This document shows, one piece after another, positions 34,140 through 45,181 of a DNA stretch of 64,000 bases (its first letter is position 1; the number at the start of each line of letters is the position of its first letter). Source of the DNA: Ectocarpus siliculosus (Eukaryota > Sar > Phaeophyceae > Ectocarpales > Ectocarpaceae); contig FN648136.1 of NCBI GenBank assembly GCA_000310025.1, positions 315,513-379,512 on the forward strand, read 5' to 3'. Both the position numbers and the translations under genes were made by a program. The notes under the pieces were generated by a model that saw nothing but the letters and a program-made list of their open reading frames with translations, was not told the origin of the DNA and did not search any database.

Positions 34140-35380
34140 GGGTCAACTTCTCAGGGTAGCAACCTGGGATGTGCGGACTTTGGCTGTAAACGGGGCCAAC
34201 GGATACGGGCGAGCCTACAGCGTTTTAGTTGAGGCAGCGAGACAAGACGCATCGGTGGTAGAAATGCAGGAGACACGGAGGGCAGGTCGAACGGAAGTTG
34301 CAGCAGCGGGTTTTTGGGTGTTTTGCTGTGGCAAGAAAACTGGTGGAGTCCATGGTGTGGGGATAGCCGTCAAAGAGTCACTAGTGTAAGACATCCACGT
34401 TTACTACGGAGTTTATCGACGAACGCCTTATGGCCATGAGGTTTATGTTGGCAGGCCACCGTGGAGCGGTCAACTTCGTAGCCGCGTCTGCTCCAACCAA
34501 ACCTTCAACCGCCGACAGCAAGCGCGTGTTCTGGGGAAAACTTGACAGTCTCGTGCGGAGGATCCCTTCCAAAAAATGTGTGTTTATCCTATTGGACGCC
34601 AACGCGCGGACGGGAGATAGGTTGGACGGAGGGGACGGAAGGGTAGTAACAATGTACGGGCGTGATGAGCTCAGCGGCAATAGCATGCTACTGTTGAATT
34701 TCGCAACGGAAAACAGGCTAGCTCTCACGAACACGTTCTTCGAGATACACAACGGCGGGATATGACACACATACAACGGTGTGTCGGGAAACAATTGCAA
34801 GCGCCTTGACTACATCCTGACAACGCAGGTACATCACGGCCGAGTATCTAACGTGGTTGTCATCCCCCAGCCGGTTCGCCCAGTCAAAGCAGACTCAGAC
34901 CACAACATGGTAGTAGCCACCGTTAACCTCGGTGGCAGGCTTGCCCACAACCGTGCAGTCCGGACTAAGCCAAAACAGAAGCAATACAACCAACGGGAAT
35001 TGCAGTTCGAAGCAGCACAGCAGTGGGCGGTGACTAACCGGTTTCTCCTCAATCTCGACACACGACTCGACAAGTGAACAACCACCGCCGCGGAATTGGC
35101 GACCGACTTTACCAATGCTCTCCTCGAAGCAGGGAAGACGACCGTAGCGGAGGAACCGCGAAGACGCCGCATGCAGGAATTGTGTGAGACCCCAGAGACG
35201 AGAGCAGCGCTCGAACAGGCCCTTACCAAACGGCGGGAAGCGCGCCGGGCGATGAGGGGCAACTGGAACTCAGCAATGTGGAGGGTTCTCAAAGCAGCGC
35301 GAAAGGGAGTGGCTACAGCAGTCAAAACGGGAATTTATCCCCACCTGGACGGACATGTGACTGAACTCGAAGCAATCTAA
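34140..35380 (+). pseudogene. LINE endonuclease domain, frame-broken
   Basis: Motifs of the endonuclease/exonuclease/phosphatase fold appear in order: RVATWDVRTL near 34153, EMQETR near 34262, ILLDANARTGD near 34587, RLDYILTT near 34803 and the terminal SDHNMV near 34896. The last supplies the catalytic Asp-His pair. Stops at about 34387 and 34763 and a frame change split the domain. It would nick the target DNA to prime reverse transcription. Confidence 0.75.
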
Positions 35381-35489
35381 AAAGATCGCGACATGAGAGG
35401 ACTGTACCAACACCTCAAGAGATCAGTGGGCCTCAGCGGGAGACTTCGGGCGCACTGCGACGGGGGGGAGGGGGGGGGGGCGTACTCTT

Positions 35490-36090
35490 ATGTTACATGC
35501 CTTAGCGGTTAGACCATTGACCACGCGTCCTCGAGAGCACGGAGCATTATTCCCACAGGACCGATCACCGATGGCCAATCGCTCCTTTCTACTTTGCGCG
35601 AAGGACAAACCAACTACAACATCACAGCCCCCCCCGCCTCCACCGCTGACCATCGAAGCCGCGGGACAGAAATACGCCCAGACGACCGAGTTCCGGTACC
35701 TCGGTGGCCTCGTCAACGAACATGGCGACCTCACCAGGGATATCAACTACAGGAGCAGAGAAGCGCGGGCGTGCCTCAGGCGATATGGCCGGGAGCTCTT
35801 CCACAGATCGAAAGCGCCATTCCGACTCAAGATCCGCCTGCTCCAGGGCGAGGGCGATGGAGGCACTGCTGTACGGCTGCATGACATGGTCACCACTCAG
35901 CGGCCACTATCAGACGCTGAGGTCCATACACCACCGACTGCTCCTTCGAGTTATCGGGTACAAGCGCAAGAAAGAACCTAACGGCAGCTCTCTTACGCCC
36001 AGACGCTGGAGAGGGTCGAATGCCCGAGCGTTGAAGCCACGATCCGACAACGACGCCTACTGTTTGCGGGAGCCTTGGCAAGGCAGCCGG
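35490..36090 (+). pseudogene. LINE polymerase C-terminal fragment
   Basis: The FRYLGGLV segment (35690-35715) and the region with L-L-Y-G-C-M-T-W (near 35862-35890) followed by H-H-R-L-L-L-R-V-I-G (near 35925-35955) are the conserved tail that follows the thumb in LINE polymerases. They lie in two frames. The catalytic part is deleted upstream. Confidence 0.65.
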
Positions 36091-36400
36091 ACGGGCTACT
36101 CCCGAAACGACTGATGCTCGGCGAACTACCGGGGGGGGAGAAGCGACGTAGGGGGGGACAGGAACAGAACTGGCCGAAGTGTGTGCTCGACGACCTGAAG
36201 GCATTCGGGGCCGACCACGGATCTACGAAAACCGATCCATGTTGTCTCGGAATTCCGGTACCGAAAGACACGGCACCGAAGTTAAAGTGGACGGAAGCCG
36301 CGAAGGTGGAGGGAGAAGTACCCTGGCATGCGGCGGTGCTGCAGGGAGCTGAAAGGTTCATGGCCTCCTGGCACGAGAAGGAGTAGAGGCCAGCCGACAA

Positions 36401-37599
36401 GGAGCGCTCACACGAAACCACAAGCCAACAACCAATGGGGCGGGAGGGGGGCAGGAGACGGACGAGACGGCGAGGGAAGAAAGCAAACGAGAAGAGACGG
36501 ACCGAGTGGCGCGATACGTGCCGGATTGAATTTCTTTTAGCCAATTCCCCCCCCCCCAACGCTGCACCGTTGCACCAACCCCCACTAGTGATGACAATGT
36601 ATCGCTGTGGTGGCCATGTTTGCGTGTGTGTTTGTTTGTTAGTGGTCTCTCCACCGTGTGCCTTGTTCTGTATCATATTTCTTGTTATTTTCGGCCTGCT
36701 CCCTTTTTGTCCTCGCTCTTTTTCATTTTATTTTCTCTTTTCCTTTTTCTCTGTTTTCTCTGTTTTCTCTCTTCTTCTGTGCCAGATGGCCTTGTCTCTG
36801 CTTGCGTTGTGAAGTACCAAGATTGAACCAAGGGGGTGATAGTGACTCCTAGTTTCAGTTGATACCTCGCATAGCGCGCAGAGAGAGTTGTTGTTGTTGT
36901 TTTTCTTCACATTAAACTCGTGTCAGTTGCTAATAATCCCAAAATCTAGCAAAGACTCGGCCCGTGGTCACAAAAATGCTGAAGCCATCAGAAGATCTAA
37001 AGAGCACGCACACTATTAGCAAGAAAAGGGTACACAAGCCCAAGTAGGTACACCTACAATCCCTGCAGCACGTTTGCGTGCTCACAACTGACCTACATGC
37101 CCACACACTACAATTCGACTACAGCAGGCGGCATCGCCCCCCTTGTCCCGCACTTCACCAAAATGAATGTTTGTCGACTACAGCGTACTGCTGTCTGAAG
37201 TGCTGTCTGCACAAAAATAACACCATGGTGTATGGTGCACAACAAGCTCGGGGCATGCAGCTGCTGTCTGAAGTGCTGTCAGAATGGGTCCGTGGACATA
37301 CAATGAAGAAGAACAACCAACCAAAGCCATCATCATTGCACTTGACAATCGCCCGAATCTATCCAGATCATCTGTGTTAGACACAGCAGTGTAAACATCG
37401 ACACTGACTAGGAATCGTTCCACATTGAAGGGGTCTTCCACGATGCAGGTACACAAGTAAGGCACCCGGGTTATCCGCGCCATCTCTGCCGCGTCTCTCT
37501 ACAAAACCAGTGACGTCATCACACACACCTAACACCTATATTCAGGAAAAAAAACGGACAATAATTGACAACACAAGAGATGTTTGTCCGTGCGACACG
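36401..37599. other. Intergenic; possible LINE tail, no gene
   Basis: 36600-36800 is T-rich with CTGTTTTCT repeats, and a GTT microsatellite sits at 36889-36902, which could be the 3' tail of the LINE. The rest, to 37600, shows nothing recognised. Confidence 0.35.
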
Positions 37600-37690
37600 G
37601 TTCGATGCCGTCCGGCTGCTCCGGTTCCGCTGCTGCTCCGGTGCCGCTGCTCCGGTGCCGCTTCTCCGGTGTCGCTGTGGCCAGTCCTAG
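37600..37690. repeat. Short GC-rich minisatellite
   Basis: Imperfect tandem units of CTCCGGTGCCGCTG, about 15-18 bases long. Confidence 0.55.
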
Positions 37691-37879
37691 CACGATCAAA
37701 CTCGACCCGCTCCGCTTCGTACACGCTCTCGTTGCTGTCCTTCCCAGTCGGTTCCTCGCTTTCTCCCTCGTTGCACTTAGGGTTCTTGGTCTGAAAATTC
37801 TCGCGCCGAAGGCTCAACCAGCCCAGTCAGCTCGTCACCACCTGTCCACTCCTCATTTGATGGCAAAACCAGGTTACTG

Positions 37880-38095
37880 AGTGGAGGACTCCAGAATATC
37901 TGTCGTTGATTTCTATTGACTTGCGGATCCCTCGGGGCCAGTTTATTTGAGTGTACCTTTTGAGGGTAAGTTAACCTGTGACCACGGGAATCGACCGCGT
38001 CGAATGTTGGATCAGTACGGACATATGAAGGTATTGGGTAAAGAGAGATCGGAACGGTTTTTAATGTGAAGACAACAAGAACAACAAAACCGACC
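37880..38095. repeat. Paralogue of the Harbinger-like insertion site (unoccupied)
   Basis: Matches 5760-5843 joined directly to 7032-7170, including GGGTAAGTTA and CCTGTGACCACGG...GAATCGACCGCGTC. The 1188-base element is absent here, which defines its ends. Confidence 0.7.
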
Positions 38096-38099
38096 GCGA

Positions 38100-38880
38100 C
38101 AGCACCAACATTTACCGACGGCACAGAAACTCACCGCGAGAGAAGGTCCCCCCAGCAATGGCGCTCACCCGAGATGTGCCTGATGGTGTGATCTTACAGG
38201 CCCAAGACAACTTCCACTGATTTGCGCGCTGAGACTTCGGGTCAAAGATGTACGCAAGATTACGGTGGTCTGTGAAGATATGCACGCCATCTCCAAGAGA
38301 ATGCCCCAACCGCTCAAACCTACCTTGAACAGTGGGGAGTGCATAGCCAGTTGACAGCCTGCAGGAAGTGCATCAGCTCGCCAGCCGTTTCAGGACTCCA
38401 CATTGTAGCCAGGCCGCTGAGCCGCGCGGGATCATGCTCGACCTTGCCCTTAGAGTACACCTTCCCATACCAAACGATGCTGGGCTCAACTCAAATAACA
38501 TGCACATATGAACGACCACGTGAGGGCCAGTCCACTCCAGATGTTCAAGAATCAGGTCAAGTGCATCAAGCAAATCGTCTTCATCCCTCACCCAATACAC
38601 GACATCGTCTACGCAGACGAAGCAATTCAACTCCTCCAGGATGTCGTAAAGATGGCCAAAGTAGCTTGCGGCACCCGCTTGAACGGGTAGAGGCTGCCCA
38701 GCGTGGAGATCGTGAAGATTTCTTGTGCCTCCGGAGACAACGAGCACTGCCAGTACCCGTGCAACAGACCCTCGTATAAAACTTGACCTCACTGAGCTGA
38801 GCCATACTGGCATCAGGATTCGGCATGAAACCAGACTTTTCTCTACTTGCCTGTTGGCAGCACGCTAGTCACTCACCAGC
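38100..38880 (-). pseudogene. Ty3/gypsy reverse transcriptase fragment with internal deletion (copy G)
   Basis: The minus strand encodes the N-P-D-A-S-M-A-Q-L start, the catalytic region with FVCVDDVVYW, and downstream palm sequence to about 38340. It then jumps to the RNase H/integrase junction (HIFTDHRNLAYIFDP at about 38290-38240). Most of RNase H is deleted, and frames are broken. The catalytic box reads C-V-D-D. Confidence 0.7.
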
Positions 38881-40369
38881 CGGTACCTGAAAAGGCAAAG
38901 CACGCGATGTGCTTACTGGAAGACCCGACGTACAGAACTCGCTTGTTAATTACTCTTGCAAGGCAGCAGCAGTAGCTGATGACTCGCGGTTGGATAGCAA
39001 CTGAGGCTAAGGGGCTCCGAACGAGCTGCATCAAGAGGGGACAGCAGAATGCGTCCCCTGGTTTATCCTACCGCGGGGAGTTACAACTTCCTGGAACGGG
39101 AGTTATGTTTCCCCGAGAATGGTTCCTCATTCTCTATTCTATTTCGTCTCAAATTCTAACCCTATAACACTAGCCCACCCTGGAGGTTCTCATACGCAGA
39201 TACTATAAACCTCGGGGCTTGATAGACAATCATCGAATCCCAAAAAGAAAAGTATCGAGGATGTGGAGCTCCAAAACAACACAATTTGCCCTCCCATACC
39301 TCTCACTCGATGAGTCGTAAGACCATCAATTGACCTCTTAAAGAAAAGAAGGCAACAAACGGGACAAAATAACGCGCTACACAAAGGCTAAACAAGACCA
39401 GAAAAAAAAAAAAAATCTGAACGCGAGAAGAAAGAAAAGAACAGACAGACAACGGAAGGAAAAGTAAACAGAAATATGCATCGTCAAAACAACGAACAAA
39501 AAAGCACGTTGTCGGAACGATAAAAAACAAAGAACATCGTAGGAATGACGAAAAAGAAAGAGACTTAGCCGAAAGGATGAAAAAGAGACGTCGTCGGAAC
39601 GGCGAAAAGGCCACAGCCTGCCAAAAGATGTCAAACAATTGCCACGGCAGTGCGCGGGTACTAACCTGGGTCTCAACACACCGACAGACCGCAAACGCAA
39701 AAAGCGAAAAACCAAACAGTCCGTAAGGAAAGAAAAGCGAAAAGATGTCGTGACACCAAATGAAGGCCGACAGGCCCTACGGCAAAAACACGAAAAAATA
39801 CCTTGCGTATAAAGCGCTCTCAAAAATTCCCGGATACTTGAATCGTGCTCCAATCGTACAAAAACACTTGGAAATACCATAGCACGACTCTGTACGATAC
39901 GTGCACGATTGCTGATTGGTCAGCAATCGTGCAAAAAACGTGACTGATTCACTGTACGATTTCTGATTGGCGGCTACACTACAGTCCCGTGAGCATCTCA
40001 TCGCACGGGCGTGGTTCGGGTTCTAAAAATATTGTTTCGGTTCGGGACGTGATGGGCATAGGGCATCACATGCCCGCTTCGCCATCTTTTTGAAGAGAAC
40101 TTTTGTCGTAGTCGGGTAGATCCCTTTCTGTTGGAGCTGTGAAAATGACCATTCACAGGGTGAAAATCGCTGAATAGGTAGTAAGTACAAGCAACCTCCT
40201 TATCTCACCCATTCTATCTCACCGCCGGCTGAAGTTAGAACCCCGTCATGTTTCCTTGTTTACTTGTTTCACATTTTTTGCATTTTTGCCTTTCTCTCGC
40301 AATTCCCTCCTTTCCCTTTGCTTCCGTATTTTACGACAGATGTCCATCCTTCTTGGCGCTATGTAGCGA
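38881..40369. other. Intergenic, no recognised gene
   Basis: 39360-39800 is purine-rich with scattered GAAAAAG and GTCGGAACG units near 39500, 39545 and 39595. 39890-39965 has ATTGCTGATTGGTCAGCAAT, a 20-base near-palindrome within ACGATT repeats. No gene is supported. Confidence 0.35.
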
Positions 40370-40700
40370 GGCAGGCAACGCTACTCCGTCGATGGATTGG
40401 TTGAAATGGCCCACGAACTACAGCTACTCCGTCGATGGACTGGTCGAAATAGAACCCCCAGACGAGATGCTTCAGGGCGGCCGGCTTCACGACTCTGGTG
40501 CTGGACTGGTTGAGCTCCTCCCCGAACGACAGCTGCTGCAGCGAGGCAGGTCACGCTACTCCGATGATGGACTGGTTGAAGTGGCCCACGAACTATAGCT
40601 GCAGCAGCGAGGCAGGCAACGCTACGCTGGTGGTGGACTGGTCGAAAAAGAACCCGCAGACGAGATGCTGCAGGGCGGCCGGCTGCACGACTCCGGTGAT
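40370..40700 (+). repeat. 66-base tandem repeat encoding 22-residue units
   Basis: Units centred on GCGAGGCAGG/GCGGCCGGC...ACTCCG..GATGGACTGGTTGAA start near 40370, 40474, 40542, 40609 and 40673. In the reading frame of the downstream OTU-like segment, three consecutive units give the pattern [CS]-[SR]-x-A-G-x-[AT]-T-x-x-[MV]-D-W. A diverged outlying copy lies near 44160-44275. Confidence 0.65.
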
Positions 40701-41244
40701 GGACTGGTGCAAAACTCTGGCCCAGTGGGAAAAGGCCATCCTCGAAGAAGGAAGCTACATCGACGGCATCGCAATCTTGGTGCTGGGAAAGTGCTTGGGG
40801 ATTCCAGAGGTGAGGGTCGTCCACGAGGTCCCCAGCGTCGGTCTGGAGAACTATACCGACCGGAATGATCCGGTGGAGGCGACCGGCCACGCCACGGTTC
40901 TGTGGTCGGGAGGAAACCACTTCGAAGCTATGGTCCCCATCGCTCCCGAACTTGGCAGAACGGAATCCTCGGGAAACGACCAGGATTCGGCCACGGAGTT
41001 CTGCAGGGAGGCTCTCGACCGTCACGGCAAGGACCCAGCGGACGACGGTTCGCTCGCGGATGCCATGATCTCGTTCATCCGTCGTCACCCTCGCCGCACC
41101 GGAGTCAAGAAGAGGGTCCACAAACCTTGCAGCTTTCGCAAATGGACCCGTGAACGCAGGGCGCTCACGCGCGGTCGTGCCTCTCGCTTTCTCATCAGGG
41201 GAGGCGGGCATTGTGACGAATTGGGGGGTGGGTTGGAAGATTAA
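40498..41244 (+). CDS. 22-residue repeat protein with OTU-like C-terminal half
   Basis: Open for about 248 codons. The true start is unresolved because the first codons lie inside the repeat array and no upstream ATG in frame is convincing. Residues 1-70 are the 22-residue repeats. Residues about 72-145 resemble the C-terminal half of an OTU cysteine protease: a W-E-K-A-I-L-E-E-G-S-Y-I-D-G-I-A-I segment, the LGIPEVRVV strand, and GGNHFEAM, where the histidine would be catalytic. The catalytic Asp/Cys half (D-G-x-C) is not found upstream, so the protein is either partial, split by introns or not a protease. The basic tail (residues about 195-235) is unusual. Confidence 0.4.
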   Translation: MLDWLSSSPNDSCCSEAGHATPMMDWLKWPTNYSCSSEAGNATLVVDWSKKNPQTRCCRAAGCTTPVMDWCKTLAQWEKAILEEGSYIDGIAILVLGKCLGIPEVRVVHEVPSVGLENYTDRNDPVEATGHATVLWSGGNHFEAMVPIAPELGRTESSGNDQDSATEFCREALDRHGKDPADDGSLADAMISFIRRHPRRTGVKKRVHKPCSFRKWTRERRALTRGRASRFLIRGGGHCDELGGGLED

Positions 41245-42290
41245 CACCGTTCAACGGAAACGACGGAAGTCATGGAGGTGCCGGAGGCTCCGGGGGCTTC
41301 GGTGACGGCGGTGACTACGGTGGATGCAGAGACTCCGATGGGCTGTGACGTTATGAATGTGTCGGAGGTCCGGGAGACTCCGGATGCACCAGAGACTTCG
41401 GTGATTACCGAAGCTACATTGGATTTGGAGACCCCAGTGGCTGCGGGAGCTACGGCGGCTTCGGATTCTGCGGATGCTTCGGAGGCGACGGAGGCTTCGA
41501 ATGCTTCAGAGGCTACGGTGGCTGCGAGGGCGACGCAGGAGTCTATATCCAAGCCCGTGGGGCAGGCGAGTCATGTGTGTCAGCACGACGACGAGACCAA
41601 TGAGTGCGAGGAAGAGAAAGCGGAGGGAAGCGGAGGAGATGGGCAAACGAGACGAGTCGGTCGAAGAGGTGGAGGGTGGTAAGGCAGTGGGGAAGCAGTC
41701 TGTCTTCGTGCATACAGCTGGCTCCTCATCCTCCGCCCAGCAGCAGCACAGCAGCAGCAGCACCAGCACCAGCACCAGCACCAGCGGGAGCAGTGGTAGT
41801 GGCAGCTCTCGTCGGAAGCGTACATCTCGTCGTCGCAGGACTACTCGGACAAGGCCCAGTCGGATTTTCATATGCAGGTTTGCGGGAGGGAGGCGTATCC
41901 GTCCTGTGAGGACTCGCGGCGACCGTTTTTTCCCCATGCCGAGGATAGGCGGCAGATGTTTCTGTGCGCGTGGTCGTGGGAGGAATGAAGACGACCTTGA
42001 ATTGGACGGCGATTCCGCACGCGCCTTCGAGTCGATGCTGGCATTCCTGCGTGGAGGAGCGACGCCAGATGAAACACAGCTGTGTGTGAAGTGGACGTGG
42101 TTTGTATTTCTCAAGTACTACTCGCGTGACAACAAAGGCAAATTAAGAACTTGCGTTACCTGTCGTTCCGTGTTTCACTGCAGGGGAGGCCGAAGAGGGA
42201 GAGGGGTCCGCCAACAGGCGTATTTGCGGCAGCTTTCGTGCCAAACGATACTCCATTGGCGCCTGTAGGCGACGGAAAGTCCCGGAAAAA
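41245..42290 (+). other. Low-complexity coding-like region
   Basis: 41260-41530 consists of GGAGGCTTCGG-type repeats read as Thr/Ala/Glu-rich peptide in one frame and Arg-rich in another. 41745-41800 is an AGC/ACC repeat giving serine and threonine. The 264-codon frame to 42268 includes a Cys-containing part (C-V-T-C-R-S-V-F-H-C). I cannot tell whether any of it is a real exon. Confidence 0.25.
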
Positions 42291-42824
42291 CGACAAAAGA
42301 TTTACGAAGTCTCATGTGGTGCTGGCGGAGGCGGGGCTGAAGAGCCAGATGTGAGGAAAAAGTGCCCTCTTGTGCAAGTTTGTATTCCTGAGGGCGTGTG
42401 CGTCAGTTTTCTTATCCCTCGCGGATGCATCCAGCATCGAGCCTTTTCTTTAAAAATTATAATTCTCAGCCTGATTTTCTTGAACCGGTTTGGTCGGTAC
42501 CGAAATTTTGCGCTCTCTCCCCACCGGCATTGTTCCGACAAGGAAGGTGGTGGCAGTGCCGACATCGGCGGGTACGCTGGCGGAGGCGCGGATGATATGG
42601 ATTCCGTGGATGATGAAGACGCCACCGGAGAGTGCTCTCGGGGGTAAGGAGATGGATGCGGTGAGATGAAGAGGGAGTCCAACAGTTTCTTGAAAACGTA
42701 GAGAAGTTGGATTGATTTTTTCACGAGTATCGCCTGGTGTAAGCGTCTGGTGTGTGCGTGTGTTCCGTATTATCAATCGTCCTTTTGCGCTCTCTTTCTT
42801 CTCACCAGAACCCGCATCTGTGCT
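42291..42824. other. Intergenic, no recognised gene
   Basis: No motif, repeat or conserved frame was recognised here. Confidence 0.3.
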
Positions 42825-43990
42825 TCATCCTAGTCGCATATCTGAGCTGGTTTTCGTCATCTGTTTCGCGAGTTTTAGGCATGAGAAAACTACGAGATTT
42901 AGAATTGCGAGTGGCCACGAAAGTCTCAGATTTTCGTCTCGCGTAGATATGTCGTTGGTCACCTGAAACAGCTGCACAACGCTCACCGAATTTATTGGTT
43001 TTTCCCTAAACGACGTGGCGCTCGTGTGCGTCCGCTTCAGGTCATACCCGGGTGAAGTGGATCGTTGGCCCTTTTCTCGGGCCAATTCCCGTTTGGCGGC
43101 TCCGATGCGCATTTGTCGGTACAGGCGGTTGGTTTGTCGGTGTTGGTTGGGCACACTGGACCAGTATTGAAGGATGTGTCGTCTGGAGTGGCTGAGGTCC
43201 ATTTCCCGTTCCTAGGAAGTGCGAAGTAGGCCTTTCCAGTGTGTCTCGTAGAGGACAGCGATGACACCGCCTCGTGCACGGACCGATTGGTGTCCAGTGA
43301 TTTTTTCGACCTCGAGGCGTTGGTCTTCGATGCGGACGTCGCTGTCGAGAACGTGTAGGGAGGTGACTTGCTGGAGTGTTTGTTGAGGACATAGCGCGAT
43401 AGTCTCCAGCTGGTGGAAACCGCGGGCGGTCGGCATCGTGTGGCCTGTACAAGGCTTGCAGCGTTCGACCGTGACGCGTGGTTTTGCTGAAGCTCCGGGC
43501 ATGTCGGAGGGGAGGTTCAAGTAGAAGACCTTGTCGGCGAGTGGGCGCTTGTCTGGCGCGGAGGCAGCAGGCCCGACTTCGAGGATCTTGAAAGGCCCCG
43601 TCCAGTTCAAGGATAATTTCACCTTGAGAACGGTGGCATCAGCGTCGGTGGAAGCCGTGGGTCCCACCTTGGAGCCCTGGGTGATGGTAGATGCCGAGTT
43701 GTAAATCCACACCCAATCGCCTAATTTGTAGGTAGGCGTATGGTGGAGGGCGTCCGAGAGGGCAGAGTTGCGCCGGTTGATGCGCGAAACGGTGAGCCGG
43801 TGTTGTTCGCGAAGTGCCAAAAAAACAACTTGCGGGATCAACTTTGAGCGACACACTCGGTCTGCGATGCCATGTTTTATGGGAAGCTGGGATACAGGCT
43901 TCAATAGGCAGTGTGGGGCGTACCCGACCACTGTAGAGCAGGCTGTCGCTCACAAGTCTCTCTCACGTGTGTTCGTTCTCAATCAGCAGG
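42825..43990 (-). pseudogene. Chromodomain Ty3/gypsy (chromovirus-type) integrase C-terminus
   Basis: The 239-codon stretch 43931-43212 covers the integrase C-terminal region: YKLGDWVWIYNSAS, a GPFKILEVGP beta-strand segment and a following linker. It then gives the start of a chromodomain with LEVEKITGH and YETHWKGL. A TAG at 43214-43212 falls where chromodomains have a conserved Trp-Glu. The same frame continues beyond it with E-R-E-M-D-L and the helix ending L-Q-Y-W. A single TGG to TAG change explains the break. Everything upstream of the integrase C-terminal region is missing. The chromodomain would steer integration to marked chromatin. This is a different element from copies A to G. 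Confidence 0.7.
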
Positions 43991-45181
43991 GTAGAACCTA
44001 GGCAAGTGATCCAGGGACAGCATTCATCCGTGGCTCTTTCTTACTATGTTCCATGGCTCTTTCCTATTCTCAAGACACATGCGCAATACCGTGCCTGTAT
44101 CTTTGAGTACGGATCCACATCGCTATATCTAACGGGCATATCTGCAATACCATAATATACTGCAGCGAGGCAGGCCTCGCAAATTCATCGATAGGCTAAT
44201 GTTGGAGCTGTCCCCAAACTCAAGCCTCTGCACGGAGTTCGGCCAAGCAACTCCGATGATGGACCGATTGAATCTGCTCTAGAACTCTTTTCTACATACA
44301 TAGCAGTTGTAGCAGCCCTGATTTAGAACTTTGTTCAGTTAAATGCCTTTCGCTAGGAATGTTTTGGTAGGGGGGGATAGACTTACTTTGCGAATGGGTG
44401 TCTAATCTTCAAGTTTGGCTGCCGCTGGCTTGATAGCCTTTTTTTGCATTTCGTCAGCTGCCAAGCTTGCCCCCCACACGGCGGTGGCCGAGGCTCATCT
44501 CGGCGAAGATGTTTTCGAGACAACCCTCCCGACCCCCCGCCCTAGGCCAGACCTAGCTACGACCACATGGTACGCGCTCAGTCAAGCCTACATGTTGTGG
44601 AAAACCCCCGCCCCCTCACAAACTTATCTCCACCTTGGCAAGAGGGGGGCGGGTCTCCACCTGGGAGGATGAAAAAATTAAGTGCAATACGCCAAGCTTC
44701 ATGAATATTGCAGGATTTAGTTTCAAGCCATCGGGAACCCCGTACAGAGCGAACTCGTCGCCCATATGACAGCTTTAATCTTCACACAGCCGAGCAGAAA
44801 CTGATGAGCGTTTCGCAAAGTCATAAACATGACCGTTTTTCTCCACGGCCGCCATCTCGAATGATATTTTCAGATGCACAAGGCTTCAGACTGTACGCGA
44901 TCCGAACGACTCTCGGCCAGAGTAAAGGGCCCGTCCTTCAACTGAATCCAACATCTTAAGTAAAGGTGGGGGAGAGTAGTAGTGCCGTAAACATCATCGC
45001 CGAGAAACGGATTTCAAACGCTTTTGATCACCACAGCGATATTGTTGTGAGCTCTATCTACTGCCCCACGTCGCTGCCGCCAAAAACAATAACCTGGCTT
45101 CAAGTACCGCTGAAACAACACCGCCGTGCTGCGTTATACTGCCGAAACACAACGCCATGTATCTTGAAATGTTTTGAAGGA
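43991..45181. other. Intergenic, no recognised gene
   Basis: 44160-44275 has one diverged copy of the 66-base repeat seen at 40370. Nothing else was recognised downstream of the Crinkler-like gene. Confidence 0.35.

Larger units (their letters stand above)
33700..36400 (+). mobile_element. LINE-type (non-LTR) retrotransposon, internally deleted
   Basis: The 5' part encodes an apurinic-type endonuclease. After about 35380 the frame jumps to the C-terminal tail of a LINE polymerase (FRYLGGLVNEHGDLTRDI and the following YGCMTWSPLSGHY and HHRLLLRVIGYKRKK region). The reverse transcriptase fingers and palm, including the catalytic aspartates, are absent. The endonuclease-first order fits a RTE-like or related clade, which is inferred. 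No target duplication or 5' end was defined. Confidence 0.7.

Noticed and set aside
40381-41247. 288-codon minus-strand frame opposite the OTU-like frame
   Set aside because: It is the antisense shadow of the 66-base repeat region. The plus frame shows family-like motifs and the minus frame does not.
41506-42114. 202-codon minus-strand frame
   Set aside because: Low-complexity shadow of the AGC/ACC and CGT repeats. No motif was seen.
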